47,024 nucleotides of DNA, from positions 1-47,024 of the forward strand of contig DASXLG010000198.1 of assembly GCA_036496425.1 (NCBI GenBank), read 5' to 3'. The notes beneath the pieces are model-generated. The model saw only the letters and a list, made by a program, of their open reading frames with translations. It was not told the origin of the DNA and ran no database searches. A program made the position numbers and the translations under genes. This stretch comes from Terriglobia bacterium (GTDB lineage: Bacteria; Acidobacteriota; Terriglobia; 20CM-2-55-15). This document shows, piece by piece, positions 8,565-17,178 of the stretch (the first letter of the stretch is position 1; each line of letters starts with the position of its first letter).

Positions 8565-9851
8565 TCAGCGCTTCTGATCCCAGTTGGTCCTGCCTTCGTC
8601 CCGGCCCGCGACGGAGTAGAGGACCTGCGCATTGCGCGTCTTCTGGAAATCTTCCAGTGACTGACCCCGCATTGCGGCATAGATGTGCAGGTTCGATGTT
8701 CCAACGACAGCGCCAAGTTTTTCGAGCATGAAAAAGATGACGCCGTAATGGATCATCTCCCGCCACTCGCGGTTTCGCACCATCGCGCGCTCTTTTTCCG
8801 CCAGTCCGGCCTCTTCGAACGTGGCTTCCGGATCCGCAAGAAACTTGCGGCGGTGTTCAGGAATGATCAGGTCGTGGAGAAAACGATTGAGCCGGTAGGC
8901 GCGAACGCTGGTCTCGAGCGTGAACGGGTAGGTTCCTTCGATCGTTTCAACGCCTTTCGTTTCGTGGTGGATCCGTTCGAGGTATGCCGAAGGCGTCTCG
9001 TCGAGCACGTCGCTGTTGTCTTCCTCGTAGATCGCCGTGCCGATCGCCGTCATCGAAGGCAGGTAATATGATTGATGGAGCTTGCGGACTTTAGGTCCCA
9101 TCGCGCCGCGCATCACCAGCCACATGATGATTTCGCCGCCTTCCCACCCGCCGAGACGCGCGTATTCGGCCGCGGTAATGTTGGTGAGGCTCTCGGGATC
9201 CTTTTCGAGCAGGTCCATGAACTTCATGTCCCATTCGGTATTGTTGAAGCCGGCGCGCTCACCGTGTACCTGATGCGACAGCCCGCCGGTCGCCACGATT
9301 GCGACCTTCAGATTCTCCGGATACGTCAAGATCGCTTTCCGCAACGACTTGCCGAGTTTGTAACAGCGGCGCGCCGTTGGAGTCGGCGTCAGCAGCACAC
9401 CGATCTGAAGCGGAACGATGGCGCCCGGCCACTCCGGCTCGTGGGGCCAGAGCACCGATAACGGCGAGAAGCAGCCATGATCGAGCCCCTTGCCCTGAAA
9501 GAACGACAAATCGAATTCATCGGCCACAAGCCCGGATGCGATGTGCGCGGCGAGCTTCGGATGGCCTTTTACCGGAGGAAGTCTTCGGGCTCCCCCGCCT
9601 TCGTCCGCGACCGGATACGAATCCCCGACGCCGAGAGCGAAGTGGGAGTAGTGGTCGAAGAAAAACGACGTCATGTGGTCGTTGAATATGAAGAAGAGAA
9701 CATCCGGCTTCTTCGCGGCAAGCCACTGCCGTACAGGCTCGTAACCTTCGAAGATCGGCGCCCAATTCGGATCCGACTGTTTTTTTGTGTCGAGTGCAAA
9801 CCCAATGGTTGGCGTGTGTGAACTGGCGACTGCGCCGACAATCGTGGCCAT
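8565..9851 (-). CDS. Gallate-type extradiol dioxygenase (fused LigB-LigA domains)
   Basis: About 428 residues. The N-terminal 290 residues are a class III extradiol dioxygenase (LigB type). Candidate Fe(II) histidines lie in ASSHTPTIG and FIFNDHMTSF, and ATGGLSHQVHGE is conserved. The C-terminal part, from about 310, resembles the small LigA subunit (LNRFLHDLIIPEHRRKF). This order and length match gallate dioxygenase (DesB/GalA), which opens gallate to 4-oxalomesaconate. The ATG at 9851 is preferred over the one at 9872 because AAGGAG lies just upstream of it. No other genes of the pathway are nearby. Protocatechuate or methylgallate are alternative substrates. Confidence 0.85.
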   Translation of the reverse strand: MATIVGAVASSHTPTIGFALDTKKQSDPNWAPIFEGYEPVRQWLAAKKPDVLFFIFNDHMTSFFFDHYSHFALGVGDSYPVADEGGGARRLPPVKGHPKLAAHIASGLVADEFDLSFFQGKGLDHGCFSPLSVLWPHEPEWPGAIVPLQIGVLLTPTPTARRCYKLGKSLRKAILTYPENLKVAIVATGGLSHQVHGERAGFNNTEWDMKFMDLLEKDPESLTNITAAEYARLGGWEGGEIIMWLVMRGAMGPKVRKLHQSYYLPSMTAIGTAIYEEDNSDVLDETPSAYLERIHHETKGVETIEGTYPFTLETSVRAYRLNRFLHDLIIPEHRRKFLADPEATFEEAGLAEKERAMVRNREWREMIHYGVIFFMLEKLGAVVGTSNLHIYAAMRGQSLEDFQKTRNAQVLYSVAGRDEGRTNWDQKR

Positions 9852-9886
9852 AAATAACTCCTTGGCGGACAATCATACTACCCCGA

Positions 9887-9914
9887 TTGACACACTCTCC
9901 GGGCACCTTGTAAA
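9887..9914 (+). promoter_or_regulatory. Sigma-70-like promoter for the sucC run
   Basis: A perfect -35 hexamer TTGACA (9887-9892) is followed after 16 bases by TGTAAA (9909-9914), which matches the -10 consensus at four positions. The sucC ATG is 47 bases further on, with GAGGAAAAG in front of it. No alternative strong promoter is seen between the divergent dioxygenase and sucC. Confidence 0.5.
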
Positions 9915-9961
9915 GTCTCAGGTTTGCACTCATTGAAGGATTTATCATTGTTGAGGAAAAG

Positions 9962-11122
9962 ATGAAGATACATGAGTACCAGGCGAAGCAGATTCTCGCC
10001 CGATACAACGTGCGGATTCCCCGCGGAGAAGTTGCCTATACAAAGGAAGAAGCGCGGGAAATTGCCGAGCGTATCGGTGGAACGGTCGTTGTAAAGGCCC
10101 AGATTCATGCCGGCGGCCGCGGCAAGGGTGGCGGCGTAAAGGTTGTGAAATCCGCGGATGAAGCGGTTGAAGTCGCCGGCCGCATGATCGGAATGAACCT
10201 GGTCACGGCGCAGACGGGCCCGGAAGGCCGCCGCGTTCAGAAGGTCCTGATCGAAGAGGGCCTGGACATCCGGAAGGAACTCTATCTCGGCATCGTGATC
10301 GACCGGCAGACCGGGAAGCCCGTCTTCATGGCGTCCGCATCCGGCGGCATGGACATCGAAGAAGTTGCGGCAAAGACCCCTGAGCTCATCTTGCGCGAGT
10401 ACATCGAGCCCGGCCTCGGGTTGCAGGCATTCCAGGCCCGCCGGCTGGCATTCGGCCTCGGTATGGCGCCGGAGCTGATCAACGACGCCGTCCAGTTCAT
10501 GATCGCGCTTTACAAGGCGTTTGAAGACACGGACGCATCGCTTGCCGAAATCAATCCCTTCCTGGTGACCGGTGACAACAAGGTCTATGCGCTCGATGCG
10601 AAAATGAATTTCGATGACAACGCCCTCTATCGTCACAAGGACATCAAAGAGCTCCGCGATCTGAATGAAGAAGATCCGCTTGAAATCGAGGCCAGCAAAT
10701 TCGGCCTGAACTACATCAAGCTCGACGGCACAGTTGCGTGCATGGTGAATGGCGCCGGTCTCGCGATGGGCACCATGGACATCATCAAACTGGCCGGCGG
10801 CAGCCCCGCCAACTTCCTCGATGTCGGAGGCGGCGCCTCGGCCGAACAAGTGAAGAATGCCTTCCGGATTCTTCTGTCCGACAAGAATGTGAAGGCCGTC
10901 CTGATTAATATCTTCGGCGGTATCATGCGCTGCGATGTCGTCGCGGCGGGCGTGGTCGACGCGGCCAAGGCCATCGGAGTCAAAGTGCCCATCGTGGTTC
11001 GGCTCGAAGGAACCAATGTCGAACAGGGTCAGGAGATTCTCCGGACCTCCGGTTTGAATTTTATTGTTGCGGATGGAATGAAGGACGCGGCTGAAAAGGT
11101 CGTGGCGGCTACAAGAAAATGA
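9962..11122 (+). CDS. sucC: Succinyl-CoA ligase (ADP-forming), beta subunit
   Basis: A 386-residue protein of standard SucC length. It begins [17 protein letters not shown] and has the ATP-grasp domain ([18 protein letters not shown]), then the C-terminal ligase-CoA domain with [16 protein letters not shown]. With SucD it interconverts succinyl-CoA and succinate, coupled to nucleoside triphosphate formation in the citric acid cycle. Its stop overlaps the sucD start (ATGA at 11119), as expected for equimolar subunits. It is first in the plus-strand run sucC-sucD-ndk-DUF2905-aldolase. Confidence 0.97.
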   Translation: MKIHEYQAKQILARYNVRIPRGEVAYTKEEAREIAERIGGTVVVKAQIHAGGRGKGGGVKVVKSADEAVEVAGRMIGMNLVTAQTGPEGRRVQKVLIEEGLDIRKELYLGIVIDRQTGKPVFMASASGGMDIEEVAAKTPELILREYIEPGLGLQAFQARRLAFGLGMAPELINDAVQFMIALYKAFEDTDASLAEINPFLVTGDNKVYALDAKMNFDDNALYRHKDIKELRDLNEEDPLEIEASKFGLNYIKLDGTVACMVNGAGLAMGTMDIIKLAGGSPANFLDVGGGASAEQVKNAFRILLSDKNVKAVLINIFGGIMRCDVVAAGVVDAAKAIGVKVPIVVRLEGTNVEQGQEILRTSGLNFIVADGMKDAAEKVVAATRK

Positions 11123-11988
11123 GTGTACTGGTAGATAAAAACACGCGGTTGATTGTGCAGGGTTTTACCGGGCGCGAGGGAACGTTCCATGCGCTTCAGG
11201 CGATCAAATACGGCACCCAGGTTGTGGGCGGCGTCACCCCCGGCAAAGGCGGAACGAAACATGAAGGCCTCGACGTTTTCAACACCGTCGAGGAAGCACG
11301 CCGCAAGACCGGCGCGAATGCTTCCGTCATTTTCGTGCCTCCGCCGTTCGCAGCGGACGCGATCATGGAAGCGGCGGCAGCCGGAATCGAACTCGTGGTG
11401 TGCATCACCGAAGGCATTCCGACCTTCGACATGATTCGCGCCAGCACCTTCCTCACAGGAAAGAAGACGCGCCTCATCGGACCGAACTGTCCGGGAATCA
11501 TTTCGCCGGGCAAGTGCAAGATTGGAATTATGCCGGGTCATATCCATCTCGAAGGTCCCGTCGGTGTCGTCTCACGCAGTGGGACCTTGACCTATGAGGC
11601 GGTCGGACAACTGACGAAGCGGAAAATCGGCCAATCGACCTGCATCGGCATCGGCGGCGATCCCATCATCGGAACCAACTTCATCGATGCGATCAAGCTC
11701 TTCAATGAAGATCCGGAAACCAAGGGGATCGTGATGATCGGTGAAATCGGCGGGAACGCCGAGGAAGACGCCGCCGCTTATATCAAAGCAAATGTCAAGA
11801 AGCCGGTGGTCGGCTTCATCTGCGGCCAGACGGCGCCTCCGGGCCGCCGGATGGGCCATGCCGGCGCCATCGTGGCGGGCGGCAAGGGCACCGCGAAGGA
11901 GAAAATGGCGGCCATGGAAGCCGCGGGAATTCGCGTCGTCAAAAGTCCGGCGGATATCGGCGACGCGATGCAGGCGAGTCTTAAATAA
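11119..11988 (+). CDS. sucD: Succinyl-CoA ligase, alpha subunit
   Basis: This 289-residue protein has the CoA-binding Rossmann domain at its N-terminus ([19 protein letters not shown]). The phospho-histidine loop [20 protein letters not shown] lies near residues 237-256. The length is standard. It overlaps sucC by four bases, and ndk follows seven bases after the stop, which suggests one transcript. Confidence 0.97.
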   Translation: MSVLVDKNTRLIVQGFTGREGTFHALQAIKYGTQVVGGVTPGKGGTKHEGLDVFNTVEEARRKTGANASVIFVPPPFAADAIMEAAAAGIELVVCITEGIPTFDMIRASTFLTGKKTRLIGPNCPGIISPGKCKIGIMPGHIHLEGPVGVVSRSGTLTYEAVGQLTKRKIGQSTCIGIGGDPIIGTNFIDAIKLFNEDPETKGIVMIGEIGGNAEEDAAAYIKANVKKPVVGFICGQTAPPGRRMGHAGAIVAGGKGTAKEKMAAMEAAGIRVVKSPADIGDAMQASLK

Positions 11989-11995
11989 TTTAACT

Positions 11996-12409
11996 ATGCA
12001 GAAAACATTTACGATCTTGAAACCAGATACCGTCAAGGCCGGAAAAGCCGGCGCCGTCATCAGCGAACTCGAAAAGGCGGGCTTCCGCGTCCGCGCCGTG
12101 AAAATGCTTCAGCTCAGCGAAGCCCAGGCCAAGGGGTTCTATCACGTCCACAAAGAGAGGCCGTTTTTCGGCAGCCTCGTGAAATTCATGACGGAAGGGC
12201 CGATTGTCGCGATGGTGCTCGAGGCGGACAACGCCATCGAGAAGCTGCGCAAGGTGATGGGCGCGACCGATCCCGGTAAAGCCGAATCCGGTACCATTCG
12301 CAAACAATTCGGCACGGATATTGAGCGGAACGCCATCCACGGCTCCGACGGCCCGGACACGGCGGCTTTCGAGATCGGCTACTTTTTCAATCAACTGGAA
12401 ATCGTTTAG
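11996..12409 (+). CDS. ndk: Nucleoside diphosphate kinase
   Basis: A 137-residue protein starting [19 protein letters not shown]. The active-site histidine lies in [18 protein letters not shown]. It transfers the gamma phosphate between nucleoside triphosphates and diphosphates, a natural companion of succinyl-CoA ligase, which makes GTP or ATP. The ATG at 11996 is correct for the family; a longer open frame overlapping sucD is ignored. No obvious ribosome site is present, so translational coupling to sucD seven bases upstream is likely. Confidence 0.96.
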   Translation: MQKTFTILKPDTVKAGKAGAVISELEKAGFRVRAVKMLQLSEAQAKGFYHVHKERPFFGSLVKFMTEGPIVAMVLEADNAIEKLRKVMGATDPGKAESGTIRKQFGTDIERNAIHGSDGPDTAAFEIGYFFNQLEIV

Positions 12410-12428
12410 GATCACCTATAATGATGCC

Positions 12429-12647
12429 ATGGAGCAATTAGGCCGGTTGCTCGTGGTGACGGGCGGCGTGCTGGCGCTGCTGGGGGTGGCTTTTATGCTC
12501 GGTCCGCGGCTGCCGTTCCGGCTCGGGCGTCTTCCACTCGATATCCACTATCAGCGTGACAATTTTTCATTTTATTTTCCGCTGGGCACGTCGATTCTCG
12601 TCAGCGTGGTGCTCAGTTTGATTTTCGGTTTGTTGCATCGCAGGTAA
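12429..12647 (+). CDS. DUF2905 small membrane protein
   Basis: A 72-residue protein with two membrane segments (about 5-25 and 50-68). The linker carries the DUF2905 signature FRLGRLPLDIHYQRDNFSFY followed by FPLGTS. The start is the ATG at 12429; the longer frame upstream overlaps ndk. It sits between ndk and the aldolase gene with short gaps, so it is probably co-transcribed. Function unknown. Confidence 0.85.
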   Translation: MEQLGRLLVVTGGVLALLGVAFMLGPRLPFRLGRLPLDIHYQRDNFSFYFPLGTSILVSVVLSLIFGLLHRR

Positions 12648-12656
12648 GGAGGAATC

Positions 12657-13712
12657 ATGATCGGCAGAATTCAGGAAATACTCGGGCCGGATGCCCAGGG
12701 GCTGCTTTCGCATCAATGCAAAACCATATCGAAAGACAAACTGCATCTGCCGGGACCGGATTTCATCGACCGCATCTTCGTGGGCTCGGACCGGCCCACG
12801 CGAGTGCTCGTCAGCCTGCAACAGCTCTTCGGTTCCGGGCGGCTGGCCAATACCGGCTATGTGTCCATCCTTCCAGTCGACCAGGGTATTGAACACTCCG
12901 CGGGCGCATCGTTTGCGCCGAATCCCATCTACTTCGATTCGGAAAACATTGTGAAGCTTGCGATCGAAGGCGGCTGCAATGCCGTTGCTTCGACGCTGGG
13001 TGTTCTCGGTTCAGTGGCGCGCAAGTATGCCCACAGGATTCCGTTCCTCCTGAAGTTCAATCACAACGAATTTCTGTCGTATCCGAACAGCTACGACCAG
13101 ATCCTGTTTGCCAACATCAAGCAGGCCTTCGATATGGGCTGCACCGGAGTCGGCGCCACGATTTATTTTGGTTCGGAAGAATCGAAGCGGCAGCTGCAGG
13201 AAGTCACGGAGATGTTCAACCAGGCGCACGATCTCGGCATGTACACGGTGCTGTGGTGCTACCTCCGGAATCCGGCTTTCAAGACAAAAGAGAAGGATTA
13301 TCACGTCTCTGCGGATCTCACCGGCCAGGCCAATCACCTTGGAGTGACGATCCAGGCCGACATCATCAAACAGAAGATGCCGGAAAATAATGGCGGATTC
13401 ACTGCACTGAACTTCGGCAAAACGGACAAAAGAGTCTATTCGGAATTGACGACGGATCACCCGATCGACCTCACGAGATACCAGGTCGCGAACTGCTACA
13501 TGGGCCGTGCAGGCCTGATTAACTCTGGCGGCGCGGCATCAGGCGAAAGCGACATGAAGGAGGCCGTCAAAACGGCGGTCATCAATAAGCGCGCGGGCGG
13601 CACCGGATTGATCTCGGGGCGCAAAGCGTTCCAACGGCCGATGCAGGAAGGCGTGGGCTTGTTGAATGCGATCCAGGATGTGTACCTCACTAAAGAAATC
13701 ACCGTAGCCTAG
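12657..13712 (+). CDS. Class I fructose-bisphosphate aldolase (FbaB/DhnA type)
   Basis: A 351-residue protein with a GGAGG ribosome site before the ATG. Features of the archaeal/FbaB-type class I aldolase include [34 protein letters not shown] and [20 protein letters not shown]. The last contains the lysine region used for Schiff-base chemistry in this family. It cleaves fructose-1,6-bisphosphate to triose phosphates, or does the reverse in gluconeogenesis. It closes the sucC run. Its last four bases overlap the 3' end of the convergent gene at 13709. Confidence 0.93.
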   Translation: MIGRIQEILGPDAQGLLSHQCKTISKDKLHLPGPDFIDRIFVGSDRPTRVLVSLQQLFGSGRLANTGYVSILPVDQGIEHSAGASFAPNPIYFDSENIVKLAIEGGCNAVASTLGVLGSVARKYAHRIPFLLKFNHNEFLSYPNSYDQILFANIKQAFDMGCTGVGATIYFGSEESKRQLQEVTEMFNQAHDLGMYTVLWCYLRNPAFKTKEKDYHVSADLTGQANHLGVTIQADIIKQKMPENNGGFTALNFGKTDKRVYSELTTDHPIDLTRYQVANCYMGRAGLINSGGAASGESDMKEAVKTAVINKRAGGTGLISGRKAFQRPMQEGVGLLNAIQDVYLTKEITVA

Positions 13713-14296
13713 ATCCCATTTGTAGCTGATGTTTTTCCCCCGGCCAGGAGCCATATCTTCTCCAGGTCGTCAATCGCCCAGCCGATATCTGTGCCTGTTT
13801 TCTCCGCGAGTGTAGTGATCTTCGTCAGCAGTTCGCCCGGGATTAGTTCTAGCGGTTGCTCGCGTTCGATAATTCTGGCCGTGCCGTCCACATGACGAAT
13901 CATCTTTCGTTGTTTGGGAGCGAGAACGGCAACACCATTCGAATACGTATCCGGGTCCAGGAGCATCATGCCTTCGTTTGCGGTGATCGTCAGGCTGCTT
14001 CCGTGCCATTGTGCTTTTCCGCACCACATCGAGTGAACCATCCGCTGGACCAGGACCGGCGCATCGGGAGACTCGGAACATAGCCGGCGTAGTGTGTGAA
14101 CGAGCGGGTCCGGGCCGATAACGTTCAATACGGCGTGCGTGGGTCCGCGAACGGCGACAAAGTGTGTCTTCTCGCGAATTTTTAATTCTTCGTAAGCCGA
14201 GCGCACGTTCGCTTCGGGAGTTGATCGGTACACAATAAATCCAGGCGGAACAGGCAGTCCGCCGTCCTCCGGCAGCCACTTGAGCGGTTGATCCAT
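13709..14296 (-). CDS. Short PEP-synthase/PPDK-like ATP-binding domain protein
   Basis: A 195-residue protein whose pattern resembles the N-terminal ATP-grasp domain of PEP synthase and pyruvate phosphate dikinase. It has [13 protein letters not shown] at the start, [17 protein letters not shown] in the middle, and [19 protein letters not shown] in place of the usual IEWA...LWLLQSRP end. The swivelling phospho-histidine domain and the PEP/pyruvate barrel are absent. It is therefore either a stand-alone diverged nucleotide-binding protein or a shortened remnant. It overlaps the aldolase gene tail to tail and its start codon overlaps the possible early xseA start. The similarity was judged by eye. 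Confidence 0.6.
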   Translation of the reverse strand: MDQPLKWLPEDGGLPVPPGFIVYRSTPEANVRSAYEELKIREKTHFVAVRGPTHAVLNVIGPDPLVHTLRRLCSESPDAPVLVQRMVHSMWCGKAQWHGSSLTITANEGMMLLDPDTYSNGVAVLAPKQRKMIRHVDGTARIIEREQPLELIPGELLTKITTLAEKTGTDIGWAIDDLEKIWLLAGGKTSATNGI

Positions 14297-14309
14297 GACG
14301 GGGATAGAC

Positions 14310-14315
14310 TATACT
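14310..14315 (+). promoter_or_regulatory. -10 box immediately upstream of the likely xseA start
   Basis: TATACT matches the -10 consensus at five of six positions and lies seven bases before the ATG at 14322. A transcript from it would have almost no leader. No convincing -35 was identified. Confidence 0.35.
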
Positions 14316-14321
14316 CCCGAA

Positions 14322-15608
14322 ATGCGAAACACCGAATTCCAGAGAAAGATCTATTCGGTTTCCGAACTCAGTTCCGAGATCCGGGACTTGTTGGAACGGC
14401 GCTTCACCGATGTCTGGGTCGAGGGCGAACTTTCCAACTGCAAGACGTCCACGGCAGGTCACCTTTACTTCACGCTGAAAGACGACCGCGCTCAATTACC
14501 TGCAGTCTGTTTCCGTAATGCTGCACGATTGCTGCGGTTCCGCCCTGAAAACGGGAAGCTCTTTCGTGCGCGCGGCCGCGTCAGCACTTATGAGGGGCGT
14601 GGTGACTACCAATTGATTGTTGAAGTGCTGGAGCCGGCGGGGCTCGGCGCGTTGCAGCTCGCTTTCGAGCAGCTCAAGGAGAAGCTCGGGAATGAAGGGC
14701 TGTTCAAGCCCGAACGGAAGCGTCCGCTTCCCGCGTTTCCACGTAAGCTCGGCATCGTCACGTCGCCCAAGAGCGCGGCGCTGCGGGACATTCTCGCAGT
14801 ATTGAAGCGCCGGCATAACGCGGTCGACGTTCTGATTTTTCCCGCCGAAGTGCAGGGAGACGGTGCTTCGATTCAGGTCATGGAAGGAATCGACTACCTG
14901 AGCCGGTCGACGGATGTGGACATCATCATCGTGGCCCGCGGCGGAGGATCTATGGAAGACCTCTGGCCCTTCAACGAAGAGCGCATCGCCCGTGCGATCG
15001 TCCGATCCCGGAAGCCGGTGATTTCGGCTGTGGGGCACGAAGTGGATTTCACGATTTGCGACTTTGTTGCCGATCTCCGCGCTCCCACACCGAGCGCGGC
15101 GGCTGAGATCGTGATCAAGTCGAAGGCGGAGATTGTGGAGCGCGTCCGGCAACTGGAAGGCAAGCTGGAATCGATTGTGAAGTATCGCTTGAGCAGGCTG
15201 CGAAACTTTCTCGCTTCCAAGGTGGGAAGCCGCGGCTTTGTGGTCGCTGAGACTCGGATCCGGCGCTTGTCGCAGCGTGTCGATGATCTTGCGTTTCGTC
15301 TGGAACAGGCTGGGCGTCCCGGCTCATTTCTGCACGCCCGTGCCCACCGTGTCGAGCTCTCGGAGCAGCGGCTGTCGGCGGCGATCCATCAGCGATTGAA
15401 GAAATGGCGCCAGGCATTCGCCGGTGCTGCGCACACGCTGGATGCCCTGAGTCCGCTTGCCGTGCTGGAGCGCGGCTATGCGATCTGCTTAACGCCGGAC
15501 AGCCGCGTTGTGCGATCTGCGGAATCGGTGGAGATCAACTCGGAAATCGAAGTACGGCTCCACGAAGGCCGGTTGTCCGCGAAGGTAACGGATAAATCAA
15601 ACCTGTAG
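14322..15608 (+). CDS. xseA: Exodeoxyribonuclease VII large subunit
   Basis: About 428 residues. The N-terminal OB fold (VWVEGELSNCKTSTAGHLYF) is followed by the catalytic domain with IIVARGGGSMEDLWPFNEE and SAVGHEVDFTICDFVADLRA. A long coiled-coil region comes next, then the C-terminal LSPLAVLERGYAI motif. It degrades single-stranded DNA into short oligonucleotides with XseB. The frame is open to an ATG at 14295, but family alignment favours the ATG at 14322 (MRNTEF). The small subunit gene xseB, often adjacent, is not seen. Confidence 0.94.
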   Translation: MRNTEFQRKIYSVSELSSEIRDLLERRFTDVWVEGELSNCKTSTAGHLYFTLKDDRAQLPAVCFRNAARLLRFRPENGKLFRARGRVSTYEGRGDYQLIVEVLEPAGLGALQLAFEQLKEKLGNEGLFKPERKRPLPAFPRKLGIVTSPKSAALRDILAVLKRRHNAVDVLIFPAEVQGDGASIQVMEGIDYLSRSTDVDIIIVARGGGSMEDLWPFNEERIARAIVRSRKPVISAVGHEVDFTICDFVADLRAPTPSAAAEIVIKSKAEIVERVRQLEGKLESIVKYRLSRLRNFLASKVGSRGFVVAETRIRRLSQRVDDLAFRLEQAGRPGSFLHARAHRVELSEQRLSAAIHQRLKKWRQAFAGAAHTLDALSPLAVLERGYAICLTPDSRVVRSAESVEINSEIEVRLHEGRLSAKVTDKSNL

Positions 15609-15614
15609 CCGCAC

Positions 15615-16598
15615 CTACAGCGCCGAGATCAATACTTTTCCCATCGGGCCCTTGGCGAGCTTTTCAAAAGCTGCCGGCAGCTTCTCGAACGGAAAAATCT
15701 CATCAACCAGGGGGCGGGCTTCGGTCTTGTTGAGCAAGTCAACGCACGCCGTCCATGCGTGCCGGCTCTCTTCGTTCGTGTAGGCGCCGACTGCAACGCC
15801 ACCAATACGCAGCCGCCGGAAAAACAGACTGGCCGTATTGAATTGCGGTACTTCACCCGCCAGCCGTCCGACAACGCTGATTCTCCCGTGATCACCAAGT
15901 GTGGCGACCAGTTGTTGGAACAGCGTGCCGCCAACGCTGTCGACCGCGAGATCGACCTTGCGCTTGCCAAGGAAATCGGCGAGCTTCTTCCGCCATTGAG
16001 CGTCGGCCGGGTCGAGCGCCAGCTGCATTCCCATGGACTCGAGCGTCGCCCGCTTCTCCACGCCACGGGAGAGGCCTATGACCGTATGTCCCATCGCAAT
16101 TCCAAGCTGAGCGCTGGCCACACCGACGCCGCCGGAAGCGCCGCTGATCAGCACCACCGCCTGCTTCGGCAGGTTTTCCCACATCGTCAGAGCCTGGAAC
16201 GCCGTTACGTAGACAAGTGGTGCGCATCCGGCCTGGACGTCGGTCCAGCCTTCCGGAATTTCGATCACGGATTCGGCCGGAACGGCGACGAGTTCTGCGA
16301 ACGTTCCCCACCTCGTCACACCCGTTTCGCCGCGCAGGATCGCGCGCGTCGCACCCATGGGATGGTCTTTCACTCCATCCGTGATACCTGCAACAGTACC
16401 GGTCCCATCGCGGCCCAGGATGTGCGGCAACGATGGTTTGGCCGGATATTGTCCTTCCGCAAGGTAGCGGTCGGCAGGATTCAGCGCCGCATACCGAACC
16501 CGGAGCAGGACCTCGCCCGGAGCGGGAACCGGATCGGCAACTTCGGTGAGCTGCATCTTGTTAATGCCTTCAAAGCGGTCGATAATCCATGCTCGCAT
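15615..16598 (-). CDS. MDR-family NADPH:quinone-type oxidoreductase
   Basis: A 327-residue medium-chain dehydrogenase/reductase. The GroES-like N-domain includes VRYAALNPADRYLAEGQYP, and the nucleotide-binding motif is VLISGASGGVGVASAQLG. The catalytic zinc ligands of alcohol dehydrogenases are absent, pointing to the quinone-oxidoreductase/enoyl-reductase branch. It uses NADPH to reduce quinone- or enone-like carbonyls. It is divergent from the GlcG-like gene, with 36 bases between starts. The substrate is unknown. Confidence 0.88.
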   Translation of the reverse strand: MRAWIIDRFEGINKMQLTEVADPVPAPGEVLLRVRYAALNPADRYLAEGQYPAKPSLPHILGRDGTGTVAGITDGVKDHPMGATRAILRGETGVTRWGTFAELVAVPAESVIEIPEGWTDVQAGCAPLVYVTAFQALTMWENLPKQAVVLISGASGGVGVASAQLGIAMGHTVIGLSRGVEKRATLESMGMQLALDPADAQWRKKLADFLGKRKVDLAVDSVGGTLFQQLVATLGDHGRISVVGRLAGEVPQFNTASLFFRRLRIGGVAVGAYTNEESRHAWTACVDLLNKTEARPLVDEIFPFEKLPAAFEKLAKGPMGKVLISAL

Positions 16599-16634
16599 TT
16601 AAATGATTGTCGCACACCGTTGGAGGAAACTGTC

Positions 16635-17036
16635 ATGTTAGGAACAACGAAGTACATCACATTGGAAGCTGCGAAAGCGATGATGGCCGCCGGAGAAGCG
16701 GAAGCACGCAAAAGCGGCTGGAACGTCGCCATCACGATCGTCGACGCGAACGGCGCTCTCATCATGTTTCAGAAACTCGACGACACGCAGAACGGAAGCA
16801 TTGCGGTCTCGCAGGGCAAGGCCCGCGCTGCGGCGCTCTTCAAGCGGCCGTCAAGAGTGCTCGAGGAGATGATCACAGGAGGAAAGACCGCATTTCTCTC
16901 GGTGGAAGGCATTGTGCCGCTGCAGGGCGCTGTACCGGTCATTGCGGATGGAAAGGTGATTGGAGCGGTCGGTGTAAGCGGCGTGACGTCGGCGCAGGAC
17001 GAGCAGGTTGCGATGGCCGCCGTGGGAGTGCTGTAG
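16635..17036 (+). CDS. GlcG/HbpS-family protein
   Basis: A 133-residue protein starting MLGTTKYITLEAAKAMMAAG with a GGAGG site upstream. The pattern of VAITIVDANGALIMFQKLDD, KARAAALFKRPS and GAVPVIADGKVIGAVGVSG is the GlcG/HbpS-like domain. Members occur in glycolate-use operons or bind haem or cobalamin-like ligands. It faces the ketopantoate-reductase-like gene, with a strong hairpin between them. A longer frame that includes it is a shadow of the MDR gene. Confidence 0.87.
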   Translation: MLGTTKYITLEAAKAMMAAGEAEARKSGWNVAITIVDANGALIMFQKLDDTQNGSIAVSQGKARAAALFKRPSRVLEEMITGGKTAFLSVEGIVPLQGAVPVIADGKVIGAVGVSGVTSAQDEQVAMAAVGVL

Positions 17037-17095
17037 CGCCGGCTTCGCACACAAAACACGATTTCAATATGGTGTGTGAACGACCCCCTGCCGGA

Positions 17096-17165
17096 GCTTC
17101 GCGTCGGCTGTCCCCCTGTATCAGGGGGACAGTCGACCCCCTTGGTCAATACAGCTTGGCGAAGC
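17096..17165. terminator. Nested hairpin between convergent genes
   Basis: An 11-bp perfect stem CTGTCCCCCTG/CAGGGGGACAG (17108-17118 and 17122-17132, loop TAT) is enclosed by GCTTCGC (17096-17102) and GCGAAGC (17159-17165). It lies between the GlcG-like and ketopantoate-reductase-like stops. It could terminate both transcripts or be a dispersed repeat of the REP kind. Confidence 0.6.
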
Positions 17166-17178
17166 GCTGACTTTGTAA

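Noticed and set aside
11741-12409. 222-residue start for NDP kinase
   Set aside because: The extension overlaps sucD in another frame; the family starts at 11996.
15759-17036. 425-residue plus-strand frame including the GlcG-like protein
   Set aside because: The first two thirds are antisense to the MDR gene; the ATG at 16635 has a good ribosome site and fits the family length.
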